The notes under the pieces: generated by a model | What the model saw: the letters and a program-made list of their open reading frames with translations, nothing else | Database searches by the model: none | Told to the model about the DNA's origin: nothing | Assembly (NCBI RefSeq): GCF_918797505.1 | Contig: NC_092800.1 | Coordinates: 44,943,864-45,007,863 of the forward strand | DNA length: 64,000 nt | Source of the DNA: Bemisia tabaci | Taxonomy: Eukaryota > Arthropoda > Insecta > Hemiptera > Aleyrodidae | Direction of reading: 5' to 3' | Shown: positions 35,866 to 46,965 of the stretch, in pieces | How positions within the stretch are numbered: the stretch's first letter is position 1 | How the letters are laid out: every line of letters begins with the position of its first letter | Program-made: the position numbers and the translations under genes

Positions 35866-36712
35866 GGGGTGCTGCGCACCGGGTACCTGGAAATCTTAAT
35901 GACACGGATTCGTTATCCACCCGAAATTTTACTTGATCGGAAATCGAAAACATTGATTTATTTTTTACCGGAAATGTGCCCCAATCGAAAACTTGACTCA
36001 ACATGAAAACGACATGACCGGAAATGTGTTCAAACCCAAAATCCGGTTGTTCCCGGATGGAGTATAACCAATATCAATACCAATATATCATTGATTTTCC
36101 TAAAAAATCGCAAAAATCGATATTAGTGATTGATAGGTCGAGTCGTTAACGGTTAAAATCGATTATACAAAAGGAAATACGTAGATTCCTGTGTACTACA
36201 GTCATATTAGGCGCATTTACTCATCCTTGAGTCACAAATGAACAATTTCAATCTCAAAAAATCGTCGATTTTCCGTAATGAATCTTAAAAATTCGATGTA
36301 ACCGATCGATAAATCGACTCGTCAACATTAAAACTCGATTTTGCGTGTAAAAGAACGTAGGAATCGTTGTGTATAAAATGTGTAAATAACGATAGCTACC
36401 CCGTAGACACATCAATATAACAAGAAAATAGGGAAAAATAAGGCCGGAGTTTGACCCCTCTGCCCCCCCCCCCCCCCCCCGTAACTCGAAAACGGTTCAT
36501 ATACTCACCTTGACATTTTTTCCTGAGTTTTCTGTTATTATAAGCTTCCACTTAAACCTTCTTTCGATGGTCGAATCGAATACCGAAACAGGGGCGAAAG
36601 TCAGCCCTTATTTTGGGAGGCTTTTTAAGTATATGTTTAATAAACTTCAAAATGCTATCAAAAGACAATTAAAGTTTTGAGGTCATTTTTCGATTTCTTA
36701 TTCAATAACGGC

Positions 36713-36930
36713 TTTACACCGAAAAAAGAAAGGATGCTGTCAAAACATTCTGGATATAAAAAAGCGTGTGACAACTCACAAAACGCTGAATTAACCGCCT
36801 TAGCGGTTAGTTTTACATCTTGACATTGCCAAAGTAACCGCTGTAGCGGTTAATTCAGCGATTTGTAAGTTGTCGTGCACTTTTTTACATCCACAATGTT
36901 AAATCAGCATCCTATTTTTCGGTGTAAAAG
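36713..36930. mobile_element. MITE with CACCGAAAAA ends, TA-flanked
   Basis: Inverted ends TACACCGAAAAAAG and TTTTTCGGTGTA. The inner palindromes AACCGCCTTAGCGGTTA and TAACCGCTACAGCGGTTAC-type words are mirrored, as are GTGCACTTTTTTACATCC and AAAAAAGCGTGTG. Looks like a Tc1/mariner-type MITE; single copy here. Confidence 0.8.
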
Positions 36931-38662
36931 GTTTTTAGAAATACTTTCTGATGTGATTAAGAATATAACTATCAAATTTTGTTTTTCATATTTTAAACTT
37001 GTAGTTAAAATCGTTCGTTTTGTTTAAACATATTTTTTAAACATTTTTATTTCTCAAATATCTTAAAAACCAGAGAGAAAAATCTTTGTGTTAATATCCA
37101 AAAGTTATTATATTGCTTGAAACAATAAATTGTTTCATTATTTCTTCAGAATTTTTTCTTACAGATCAAAAGTAAACGTTTTTAAAACGAATTCACTCTC
37201 CGGGAGCTTTCAGCGTTGTCGCATCTCAAACAAAATAGATTCGTTCAACTCCTCATTGCAGTCAAAGGTATCAGAAGTTTGCAGGATTTTCAAACCAACG
37301 ATCACACTTTAACGTTTACACGTTCAGCGGAGGGTTCGCCTTCCTGAAGTTTTTTCCTAGCATCGCCCATTCGGAACCTTAACTTTCCCTCTAAAAGAAA
37401 CGTTCCTGCGTTTTTATCGAGGGCAGGGAGTTGAACGTTGGCATGAAATCCTCAATGCAAGTGATGAGATGGGATATCTAATCTTGTCACGGATCCTTGG
37501 AAGGGATTTAAGGTGTGAGACGGCGTTGCCAAAACATGCAGTTTGGGCTCTTAAGTAGGTAATTGAGCTGTAAATCTCGTAAATAAAAATAATCGCGGGT
37601 ATAATCTCCCGAACGATTCTCAATTTTGGATGACTTTGGGTTACACCTTCATTTTTTTCCTACCCCAAATTAAATCCAAGATAAAAAAAAAAAAACATTT
37701 TACAGCACAACTAGAACCTCGTTTTGCTTTTTTCTCTTAATTACAAAAGATTATTCCTTTTTTTTCTTTGTCAAGAAAGAATCGTTGTTATGAGAAACTT
37801 TTTCGTTCAAATATCATGTCAAGTCTGTATCGTTTACAGTAAAAGTAACTATCACTGTTTTAATACATAAAAAAATTCAGTAAATTTTGCCTTGCTTTAA
37901 AAATGCATCATCAAAGAATGATGATGAATATTATCACATGACGAGGTAGGTAATTATGTACAAAGAATAAAAAGGCAATTTTTAATTAAACCTGTAATTC
38001 CTTTTCACACTGTTTCATTGTCAAACACATGACCTCAATTCACATAGTTCCCTTCCACTAAATTGGCTGAAAAGCTCAATACTTTGTTGGTTTTTTTTTT
38101 TTTTTTTTTTTTTTTCAATTATGAGTAGCCGGAAGCTAATGATTTTGCAATTATGTAACACAGTTTCCATGCTTATTTTCAAACATACTCTACGAAAAAG
38201 ATTTTAAAATTTCGCAATCGTACTTTTTCATCATGGCATAGCTCAGCATCAAAATAACAGTTCGCTACTTAAACAAAAGATTAAAAATACGATTGTACAC
38301 ATTTTTAATATGATAAAAACACAGTAAATCTGAATGACAGGAATGCCCTATTTCATTTCATATAGCGCTTTATAAATGAAATTCCAGCGTCGAAGTACAC
38401 CGTAATAGAATGACAAAATGGGTAAATGATTGATTAGAAAGTCTTTCAACAATGCTTTAAATATTCACTTATCGAATAAATCTGGTCTCAAATCATTTAC
38501 CTACGCAGTTGGAAAATGGAAACAAAACTAATTCGGCCACCCTTCCGCACGAAGATATTTTCGTCCCCTAGGCGCTATAACCGGGGGCGCAAGGATAAAA
38601 TCAAGATTTGCCAAGGTTGATGATGTCACAATTCTATCGTGGCGCAGAAGGACCACCACAAT
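36931..38662. other. AT-rich intergenic stretch, no gene seen
   Basis: A 25-T tract lies at 38091-38115. Short frames at 37130-37312 and 37414-37623 have no motif. The sequence from 37640 to 38500 is strongly AT-rich. Confidence 0.45.
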
Positions 38663-39100
38663 TCCGTGCCAAGTAAAAACGCCGCAAAGGTATTTGCCAT
38701 CTGCTAAATTTACTCGTCGAAAATATTTATTTTTAGAGAAAGATAAGAGCATTTGGACCGTGTTAAACAGAAAGCAACCAAGCCACATCAGCAATTGCCA
38801 AATTTAATTGGACGAATTAATTTTTTACATGAAAACGGTTGGGCGGATTTCGTGCAAATAGCAGCGAATTTTCTCCATAGTACAACGCAAATTCCTTATA
38901 ATTTTCAAAGGAAACGTTATCTCGTAAAAAATTGACTTGCCCAGTTAAATTTGGTCCTTGAAGTTTTCAGACTTTTTAGATTAGATTGCGAACGAAATCC
39001 TCTGAAAAATTAAGGGAGAAATATTCAGAAACTGTCCTAAATATTCGTGATTTGTCGAAAGAAATTTGGCAACGCCTTATGGCTTATACAGCGTTCTTAC
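38663..39100. mobile_element. CTGCCG MITE split by a nested GGACCG element
   Basis: The left part 38663-38754 (CCGTGCCAAGTAAAAACGCC, then TGCTAAATTTACTCG) and right part 38958-39100 (GAAGTTTTCAGAC, TTTGGCAACGCC, TACAGCGTTCTTAC) together make one CTGCCG MITE. Between them, 38755-38957, is a separate GGACCGTGTTAAACAG element. The terminal bases of the outer MITE are decayed. Confidence 0.8.
38755..38957. mobile_element. GGACCG MITE inserted in a CTGCCG MITE
   Basis: Begins GGACCGTGTTAAACAGAAAG, with AACCAAGCCACATCAGC, and ends AAATTTGGTCC. Same family as 59451-59703. Its right terminus is shortened, lacking the GGCTTGGTTCC segment. Confidence 0.75.
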
Positions 39101-40002
39101 AGACGAACCGTACAAACTCGATGTTTTTCCACCGAAACTGGCGATCATGCGAAGCAGGGTCGTCAAAGGCGCGTAGAAGCCACAAGATACGCACGTCAAT
39201 GCGTAGAATCCAACGAAGATAGGTTAGACTTGGCATCCAGCGTCTTTCGTTCGGAGAGACGTAGTTTTCGACTTGTTAACGATGCAAACCCCTTTGTCTT
39301 ACTTTCTTACTTTGCCTTACTTTTGTAATATTTTTGCGCCTTTCCTCTTTGTTCTCTCTGGAAGGTTTTTGCGCCCTCTTCTTTTGTGCTTTCTCGAACT
39401 TCTTGTACGCCTCCCGGGCTTCTTTGATGTTTTTTTCCCTCTGCTTCGTAACTTTTTCGGGCCATTAAAAGGAGGGGACGGGTGTTTTATTGGAACCCTG
39501 GACGGGAATTATGGGACTTGTCGAACTCCAAAGCGATGTGTAACACAAAAAAAAACTAAGCTATTTTTAATCGTCTAAAAGAGGGTCGAAGGTAAGGATA
39601 CGTGTTCTTCTAAAGTTTTTGTCCCGAGAATGGTCCATCTGTCTCAGGTTTGCGTCGAAGGATATTTTCGAGTTGTTCGTATAAAAAAAAAACAGTCTGA
39701 AGCTCTTGAGGGATCGCCTGTGATGTCACTTGATAAATAATCTTTACGTGCTCTTTCAGAAACTAGAAGTAATAAAAACTAATTAATAAAAAATTTTTAA
39801 CAAACAAATTAAAAAATCGTGTGTAGATCAGATGTAGAAAACGTCGTCAAAACTATTGGAAGGAGACGGTATTTCTTAAGAACTTACAGAAACATTTCCC
39901 ATTTTACCAAAGGAAAATTGGCAATCCCGAAAGCGTGCATGACGTTGTGTCCATGGCAGGGCAGACGTAGGCAAACCGTGGGTGGGTAGTTCAAATCGTC
40001 AC
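39101..40002. pseudogene. Possible remnant of an Arg-rich repeat protein, otherwise nothing
   Basis: At about 39120-39300 (+) a frame encodes Arg/Glu-rich phrases such as RQRRVEATRYARQ and ESNEDRLDLASSVFRSERR. This spacing of R, E and A resembles the repeated ~20-residue motif often seen at the N-terminus of insect Helitron-associated or other mobile-element proteins. Only about two degenerate units are present and the frame soon becomes low-complexity, so at best it is a relic. The rest of the interval shows nothing. Confidence 0.2.
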
Positions 40003-40256
40003 CTTCCAGGCAAAGTATCACAAGCGCCATGCGACGTTTAAAAATTTCGCGCCGCCATTTTATTTCTTTACTGAGAAATTGTTGGTTGAATCTGTTTGGA
40101 AATTTCACTAAATTTTATCGGCAGCACAAAGAAAATTCAGTGAAATTTTCGGACAGCTTCGTTGAACAATTTCTCTGTAAAAAAATAAAATGGCGGCAGG
40201 AAATTTTTAAACGTCGCATGGCGCTTGTGATACTTTGCCTTGGTAAGGTGACCGAA
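40003..40256. mobile_element. Palindromic MITE, GCCATGCGAC family, copy 2
   Basis: Left arm CAAAGTATCACAAGCGCCAT and right arm ATGGCGCTTGTGATACTTTG are exact inverses. Inner arms GCCGCCATTTTATTTC and AATAAAATGGCGGC also pair. About 254 bp; sister of 27212-27445. Confidence 0.9.
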
Positions 40257-41036
40257 ATTGTGTTCAAACGAATTATTTCTGACTTGGATCGTATCGATCG
40301 ATCACGTGAATATGGGGCTCCAAAAAAGTCCTGTAAAAAAATCAACTCCAACAGCTCGTGATATTTCGCGTTTTTACTTCCTATACTATACAAAACTATT
40401 TTTGCGTTACTTTTTCTTTATGTGCATTGCAGTATTTGGTACGTTATATCTGCCAAACGGAACTAGAGACATGGTGGGAAGTCGAATCAGTTTAGAGGCG
40501 CCCGTATAAGAATGATAATGGGATATTATTATAAGCGCCCTAGTAAACGACAGCATCTCAAAGAGCTTACTTTACGATAACGAATAAACTCATGAGCCCT
40601 GTCCTCACACATCTTGGTCACATGCCCATGGCTCATGGATGTACCTTTAATTTTTAAAAAAAAAAGCTATCACATAGTTCCGCGTAACAGGAATGTAAAT
40701 ATTATGCCCAAAGGGAATCACGCCCACCTTCACATCGTTTCTTACGCAGCACGAGTATATCGAAATACACTTGCAGAGAGGTTGGAAACCCACGAAATAT
40801 TTGATCTAAAACTGTAAATTGTTTATTTCGTCACATTTTTAAATTTCAATAAGTGTACCTGTAAGCAAAATTGCACGAGGCAAAGAAATACCAATTGTAT
40901 TCACTTTTAGAACCTCAAAGTTTTGTATATAAACGGAGTTACAAGCGTTTTTAAAGTTGCCCAAATTTGGTCCGACACCCACTGGCGATTGTGCATGGTG
41001 ATTACGCATGTAAAAGGATTCGCGAGAAACACGATG
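40257..41036. other. Spacer with fragments of two MITE families
   Basis: 40442-40470 has a TATCTGCCAAACGGAAC end (TTGGACG family). 40840-41000 matches the interior of the 9778-10020 element in inverse orientation. No gene seen. Confidence 0.45.
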
Positions 41037-41404
41037 GTTGCCACACTGGTTGTTCTCCGAAATCAACTCCCCAAGGCTCAGAAAAAGCTCGTAAGTTGAG
41101 GCCAAAAATTGGAGGGGATATCCCACGCTATCCATGAGAGTTTCAAGGTGTACATCATAAACAAACTCTCTATGCAAAGATAGGGAGCAAAATACATTGA
41201 CAGGGCTGTCACTTTATTTGGGGATTCCACACTGAAAACACGGCAACCCTGTCAATGTATTTGTTCCCTATCTTGCATGGAGGGTTGTTCTTGATGTAGA
41301 CGTGGACTCTGAGGATTGCGTGGGATTATCCCCTCCATTTTGGCCTCAAACTTGAGAGCTTTTTTTGAGCTTTGGAGTTGATTTCAGAGAAAAGCAGTGG
41401 CACG
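41037..41404. repeat. 368-bp palindrome upstream of the GTPase exon
   Basis: Left arm from TTGCCACACTGG through AATCAACTCC, GAGGCCAAAAATTGGAGGGG, TCTATGCAAAGATAGGGA, ACATTGACAGGG. The right arm gives the inverses in order, ending AGCAGTGGCAC. The centre is about 41220. Arms are roughly 80-85% complementary. It ends 245 bp before the splice acceptor of the GTPase exon. Confidence 0.85.
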
Positions 41405-41620
41405 TCGTGTTTTCACGAACTTTTTCCGAACTTTTACATTAGAATCAACAGTCAAATCGCAAATTCCTCACACATGCAACATCTCCATCGACTCGATCCC
41501 ACTGTGCGCAGCTTAACGAGCACACCCCATCTTTCCCACTCGTCGGTAGTTCCGTTTGGCAGAAATAATTAAGTCAATTTTACCACCTTATTACGCACAG
41601 TTGCGGCCACATATTTAGTG

Positions 41621-41649
41621 TTGTTATTCTTGGTTGTTATTGTTCGCAG
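41621..41649 (+). promoter_or_regulatory. 3' splice site before the GTPase exon
   Basis: A T-rich run (GTTGTTATTCTTGG..., then TTGTTCGCAG) immediately precedes the abrupt change to GC-rich coding sequence. If correct, the upstream exon ends after two bases of a codon and the true start codon lies further left, possibly outside the window. Confidence 0.65.
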
Positions 41650-42097
41650 CCGCTCGGAGTCGACGGCGGGCTCGCTGGACAAGTCCGGGGAGGGTGGCGA
41701 CGCGGCGTCGGCGGTGAGCGGGACCCGGCACAAGCTGGTGGTGATGGGCGGCGCCAAGGTGGGCAAGTCCTCGCTCATCACGCAGTTCCTCTACGGCGTC
41801 TTCTCGTCCAAGTACAAGCGGACCGTGGAGGAGATGCACCGCGCCGACTTCTGCGTCCAGGGCGTCCAGCTCACCCTCGAGATCCTCGACACCTCCGGCT
41901 CCTTCGAGTTCCCGGCCATGCGCGACCTCTCCATCTCCAGCTCGGAGGCCTTCGTCCTCGTCTACTCCATCGCCGACGCCGCCTCCTTCGAGGAGGCCCG
42001 CGTCCTCCGCGACCAGATCATCGAGATCAAGGGCTCCGCCTCCGTCCCCATCGTCGTCGTCGGCAACAAGCTCGACCTCGCTGACACCTCCAGAGAG
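41650..42097 (+). CDS. Ras-superfamily small GTPase, internal exon (G1-G4 motifs)
   Basis: This exon supplies most of the GTP-binding domain of a membrane-anchored, Ras-like molecular switch. Visible motifs in order: P-loop GGAKVGKS (41747-41770), switch I YKRTVEE with the Mg-binding Thr, DxxG as DTSGS, and NKLD for guanine recognition. The sequence resembles the Di-Ras/Dexras-Rhes part of the Ras family more than classical Ras. Ras Gly12 and Gly13 are replaced by Ala-Lys and Gln61 by Ser, as in those groups, so slow intrinsic GTP hydrolysis is expected (inference). I start it at 41650 because a pyrimidine-rich tract ends in TTCGCAG at 41649. The in-frame ATG at 41618 lies inside that tract and gives an unlikely hydrophobic leader. 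The exon ends phase 0 at AGAGAG|GTAAGT. Almost every third base is G or C. Confidence 0.9.
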
Positions 42098-42150
42098 GTA
42101 AGTTCTCCGCAAACTTTCAAAAGTCGTCTTCGCCGCTAACGTCACCCGAT

Positions 42151-42403
42151 CTGCCGTGCTAAGGAAAAACGCCGTATGAACATTCGAGAGTTGCCAAATT
42201 TCCCTCGATAAAATATGTATTTTTGACGAAATTTATGCACATTTTCCTTTGAAAATTTCAGATATTTTAGAGTAAATTGCGCACAAAATTGTCTGAAAAT
42301 GTTGGAAAAAAATATTCAAAATTTTCCTAGTAAATTCGGTTTTAATCGAATGAAACTTGGCAACGCCTGAAGGTTCATACGGCGTTTTTCCTTAGCGCGG
42401 CAG
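42151..42403. mobile_element. CTGCCG MITE with target duplication CGAT, in intron
   Basis: CTGCCGTGCTAAGGAAAAAC to CCTTAGCGCGGCAG, 253 bp. CGAT precedes (42147-42150) and follows (42404-42407). It lies only 53 bp inside the donor site. Confidence 0.93.
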
Positions 42404-42778
42404 CGATGAAACCGTGCCATCAATAAATCAAGGTCAACCATTGTGATCTGTCCAAGACACTAAATTAGCGAATCACAACACCTGACCGTGATATGTTGAT
42501 AGGTAAGTTTGATCGTGTGACAGTAGCTATATATCTGTCAAAGGCAATTAGTCAAATCAAGCATTTTGTCAAATGCCTGGGCAAATAGTCAAATTTTGAC
42601 AGTTTACAGAATTCTGTAAATTTATACAGAGGAGTTCACGGGTTCAATATTTTGGGAAGAATAACTTTTCAAAGCCAAAAACTCTCCTTGTTCTTTCCTT
42701 TTTACATGCCTTTAGCACGTTTAAATGTTAAAATAATAAAAATTCTATGTTTTATGACGAGCTGAAAATTTCATGAGC

Positions 42779-43016
42779 ACTGGAAAAAAAACACATTCGA
42801 TCTACAGTCCAGACTTTTAAAAACATTGACAAGAAAAAGTAATCTTGATTTAATCAGAATCTAGCTTAAATCAAGAACCAAGCCTCTTGATTTAAGCGGA
42901 TTTCGTTTTGATTCAAGCAAAAATCCGATTGAATCAAGAGTATTTTTTCTTGTCAATGTTTTCAAGAGTCTGAACTCTAGATCCAATGTGTTTTTTTTTT
43001 TTTTTTTTTCCAGTGC
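42779..43016. mobile_element. Palindromic MITE, CACTGGAAAAAAAA family
   Basis: Ends CACTGGAAAAAAAACACATT and a T-rich inverse finishing TTCCAGTG. Interior CATTGACAAGAAAAAG / TTTTTCTTGTCAATG and multiple CTTGATT/AATCAAG words pair. A 19-T tract at 42991-43009 is a slippage-expanded part of the right end. Confidence 0.85.
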
Positions 43017-43435
43017 AGATAGGATACCGAAGAGCGCCTTCAAAGGACTGCCTAATCTTAATGCGAAATGCTGATACCACTATTCGTGCGCCATGGCAGT
43101 CATTTTGCATAGCAGGCGAATTGAAGGCAAATCATTGACCAAGGCAGCAGGGTACGAATTTCAGAATGCGAAACGTGTTTTTCACGGAACAAAACCTCTG
43201 GGGGTGCCCCACTCGGTACATAAGGAGCCCAACCCCCCGCGGGCTACCCCACCAGACATCCAAGAAGCCCAACCCTCATAGGAGCTGCCCCAATTGGCAT
43301 CCAAGGAGCCCAACCCCCCAGTGGCTGCCCCACCTGGCATCCAAGAGGCCCAACTCTCAAAGTATGCCGCCTTTGGCATCCAAGGAGCCCAAACGCACGG
43401 GGGCTGCCCCCCTTGGCATCCAAGGAGCCCAACAC
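43016..43435. mobile_element. GCGCCTTCAA element with 39-bp minisatellite, copy 3
   Basis: The body 43024-43200 is homologous to the copies at 31151 and 35366. It continues into about six GC-rich units of roughly 39 bp built on GGCATCCAAGGAGCCCAAC. Open frames on both strands are by-products. Confidence 0.82.
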
Positions 43436-45414
43436 TTACGTATTACAGCTCTATACTTCTTAATTAATAAAAGCAGCGTAACAGACATCACATTTTCGGT
43501 CATTTATACACTAAAATTGAAAAGTAGAGCGATAAATATATAAAAAGCGTTATAACACGTAACCCTGTGTAGATTAATGCAAAAAAATTCGAGTGATTAT
43601 CATTACTACTAGAAATATGACCGAAAAATGTGTTGTCTAGCTGTTACGGCGACAAAACTGTTCCGGTTATCGTGAAACCACCCACATCATGATTAAAACT
43701 ACCATAGACCGATAGTGAAAAACTTTGAAAATAACGTGCAAGCATTTGAAGTCGACCTAAACTGTGGGAGTGAAATATACACAAGCGTGTTGGATTGCTT
43801 GTTACCTCCCTCATCCTTTCCGATGGAACCGCGAACCTTTATTGCGCTTTTGCGTCCGATTTGCAAGCGGCATTGAAGCACTCCGCATGTGCGAAATTTT
43901 TCCGTGGCGGTATATTCCGAAATGTCACAGTTGGAGCTCTGTTCAAATCCTCATTATACCCAGCGGGAGTGTGCACAAGCAAATTCAGCGCAGGTGTGTC
44001 AAACCGTACCCTAAATGGTACCCGATACGCACCTCTGCCACCTTTCGCGAAATTTCGGCTTCCCAGGTTGGACCCCCACTCAAATCCTCGTTACGTTCAA
44101 TAGTGAGGGTCCGCAGGTGCACGTAAACCGCAGCCCGAAATTTCCCTGATCGCGTGGGAGTGCTCCACTTGATGCAAGCTCCCTCGATCTCTCGCCCGCG
44201 AGCGTCGCTCCTGGTTTTCCCTGCGCGCCAGGAACGAGCAAATATTGGTTTGTGGTCCACAAATACGGGAATAAAAGGTATTGACAGAGGCATTAGCGAA
44301 GGATGATGCATTTTTAAACCGACGGGACGGCAAATTTCACGCCGTTGCCAACTGGGATCCCAAAATGCACTTAAGGCCCTGCCCACACGAGCGTGGTTCG
44401 AGGAACTTATTCGACGAACTGCTCAGTTCCCGGAACTTGTTCCTTGAAAGAAGGGATGCTGTTCACATGAGTTCGCCCGAACTGGAACCGGAACTTCAAT
44501 GAAACTATACAATTATTGCAAAATAATAGATTATTACGGCCGCCAAAGTAACAAAAATAAATGTCAAGACATGTAAAGGACGTAAAAAACAAAAACAAAC
44601 AAATTCACATCAAAAGAAACACATGTTTGAACGGAAGAGGGCGATTACAACGGCCTCACAAACGACTTTGGAAAGTTTTACAAACTTGAATTATTAGGAT
44701 TTCGGGGCTTCGATAAGCTTTTGCAATTTTGAAATAATAAAAATATGTGCATTTTTGAAAGACCGATGTGGTTTAAAAAGTATTGTAAACACTTCTTAAA
44801 TATTTCACGGATTTAGTTACTTATTTTTTTTCAAAAGAACCTATTTTTAAATTCTCAAAACCAATAATGGAAAAAAGTTTTGTCAAATTTCTTTTGGCCT
44901 TTTAATGTGTCATGCCTTTTTTCGCTAGAAACAAGTCAAGCTGATAAAATGCGCACCACATCAAACCAGAGTCAGCCTAACTACATAACCCATTGTCTGA
45001 AACCCTCTCACATTTTATTTTTTCAACAGGGAAGCAATCAATGTTCAGACTTTAGATGCTGTGAACATATTCTTCATGAACCGAGGGAAATTCACATCGA
45101 GCTTCAAAACTAGATATTGTTTGGTTCTTTGCCAGAAAAATAAACACCGAGTGAAAATTCGGCAGCGTGCACAGTCAGGCTGATTCTGGTTAAATCTGCC
45201 CAAATTATAATAGAATAATAAATTGTTGCTTCCACATAAACCATCATGCAAATTAGAGAGTTGCAACAGCAACAGCATGATGATGCAACAGCTGTATAGG
45301 ACAGATCATTATGGAGGAAAAAGAGTGTGGAATGAACTGCAATCGATTTCATTCTCTCCTCACTTCCAAAGTTTGGCAGCATGGTGTGCATATGTGGAAA
45401 TGCATGTGGGTGCT

Positions 45415-45667
45415 CTGCCGTGCTAAGGAAGAACGACGTATGAACATTCGAAAGTTGCCAAATTTCTCTTAATAAAATGTTCATTTTTGAGAAGAGTTGT
45501 GAATATTTTTCTTTGACATTTTCAGGAACTTTAGGTAAAATTGCGAACGAAAGTATCTGGAAAATTGAAGAGAAAATATTCATAAGTTTACCAGAAAATT
45601 CGTGTTTTATCGAAGGGAATTTGGCAACGGCTGAAGGTTCATACGGCGTTCTTCTTTAGTACGGCAG
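45415..45667. mobile_element. CTGCCG MITE in intron
   Basis: CTGCCGTGCTAAGGAAGAAC to CTTTAGTACGGCAG, 253 bp. Flanks TGCT/TACT are near-matching. Closely related internally to the copy at 29909-30162. Confidence 0.92.
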
Positions 45668-46474
45668 TACTCTCTTCAAGTGCCGCAGAGAGCTGAACAA
45701 AGAGCGGATTCCCTGAAATAAAATTTAGATCGTTCTAGAGAAAGAGAACAAGAGGAGAGCCGTGGAGAATGAGGAACAGCGGGGATGCTGGCTTTGTACT
45801 CCATTCATTTTCAGAATTCCTCCACGGATGTTTTTGGTCATTTGAGATGAATTAGAAAATTTAAAAGGGGTAAATCTCGAGATTGCATGGCTGCAGCAGG
45901 AAAAACCTTCTAATTCACTCTACTCATCATTGATTTTTTCCTCGTTCATGTGTAAAAATTTAAAGACCGATTTTAACGATAAACAAATTATTCCAACATT
46001 CATTGCAACTTTTCTCAAAAACTGCAGGCTGTTAATAATTGTAAAATCTTTAAATAAGCTGAAAATGGTTATAATAAATTAAAATGGCTTTTTGCGATTT
46101 TGTTGTGCACGGGCATAGTAATGTATATTCTCGGTTTGCTTCGGAAAGATTCTAGATTTGTAAAAATTAACATGCACTGACAGCTAAAGTCGAGCATGAG
46201 GCGCAGAACCTTGTCATTGCGAATTAGCTTACGAATAATAGAGCTGTCATGATGGCTGATTATACAATGAAATTTTAGAACAATGAAACCACGGAGTTAT
46301 TCCTAATAGTAATTCTTAGCAACAATTTTAATTGTCTTAAGACCCTAGTGGCAATAAAAGCGAAACTCAACGATCTTCTATATTCCTCTATGACCCAAAC
46401 TGTGGAACCTGTTATAAATATAGAGTCTTGCTGACTGGAAATCGATATTATTTTACATACATTTACAGCGAGGT

Positions 46475-46643
46475 AGTGGCGATAGGCGTTAATGATCGAT
46501 TATCGATATCTCTCAATTTGACGCTGTGGTATAAAGAATCGATTATTAAAGTGTTCGTTGCGAACACCCTGTTGATCGATCCTTTTCCATAGGTTTGAAT
46601 GGCAGATCAATCGATACACCGCAGAGCACGTGACACGCCACTG
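46475..46643. mobile_element. hAT-like MITE in intron, near-intact target duplication
   Basis: Starts TAGTGGCGATAGGCG and ends GTGACACGCCACTG. Flanking octamers CAGCGAGG and CAGTGAGG match at 7 of 8 positions. The interior has TCGATTATTAAAGTGTTCG and CGATCCTTTTCCATAGG. Confidence 0.85.
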
Positions 46644-46729
46644 CAGTGAGGAAAACAGTGTTACTAAATGGCAAGAATTGCCACCGCCTCCACATTGCTG
46701 GTGCTGCCGTGTTAAGAGTGCATAAGTGA

Positions 46730-46965
46730 AAAACCAGAATGCCTTCAATTTTTCGGATATGCAATTTGCATATCCATGGGACACGAATAGTTGTATCAAG
46801 GCGTTTAGCAGTATATCATCGCCCATCGATATTTTTCCATTGAAAGCTATTGTAAATAATCGATGATTAAGGTGTTTGTTGGGAACGTACTGTTAATAAA
46901 TTATTTCTCATAGGTTTAAATGGCGGATAAATTAAGGGATTCATCTGAAAGCGCGACACACCACT
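46730..46965. mobile_element. Two decayed MITE remnants
   Basis: 46740-46800 has CCTTCAATTTTTCGGATATG with an inverse-like AATAGTTGTATCAAGGCG; a similar pair is at 58160-58245. 46818-46965 is a degraded hAT-like MITE (CATCGATATTTTTCCATT, AATGGCGGATAAATTAAGG, ACACACCACTG). The same two remnants occur side by side at 58160-58350, so they moved or duplicated as a unit. Confidence 0.6.

Larger units (their letters stand above)
32988..36625. mobile_element. 3.6-kb fold-back element with ~650-bp inverted arms
   Basis: The left arm 32988-33640 and right arm 35930-36625 are long inverted repeats (for example AAGAGCCTCCC...; AGTGGAAGCTTA/TAAGCTTCCACT; CGATTTATCGATCGGTTA/TAACCGATCGATAAATCG, roughly 85-90% by eye). 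Just inside the arms are repeated TTTCCGGTTGAGT-like words (33570-33810 and, inverted, 35925-36020). The interior has no transposase-like frame: it holds AT-rich sequence, a T-rich microsatellite and an inserted GCGCCTTCAA element. This makes it a non-autonomous fold-back element. A target duplication could not be fixed. Confidence 0.88.

Noticed and set aside
35344..35879. Pro/Lys-rich repeat protein on + and Gly/Leu-rich repeat protein on -
   Set aside because: They are translations of a 36-bp minisatellite. Both strands stay open because the period is a multiple of three.
41624..42145. 173-codon open frame antisense to the GTPase exon
   Set aside because: It mirrors the GC-rich coding exon; its translation is Asp/Gly/Leu-rich low complexity and it crosses the splice donor. 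A shadow frame.
43795..44386. Coding exon in the CpG-rich part of the GTPase intron
   Set aside because: Several frames on both strands are open at once, none with a motif or convincing splice sites.
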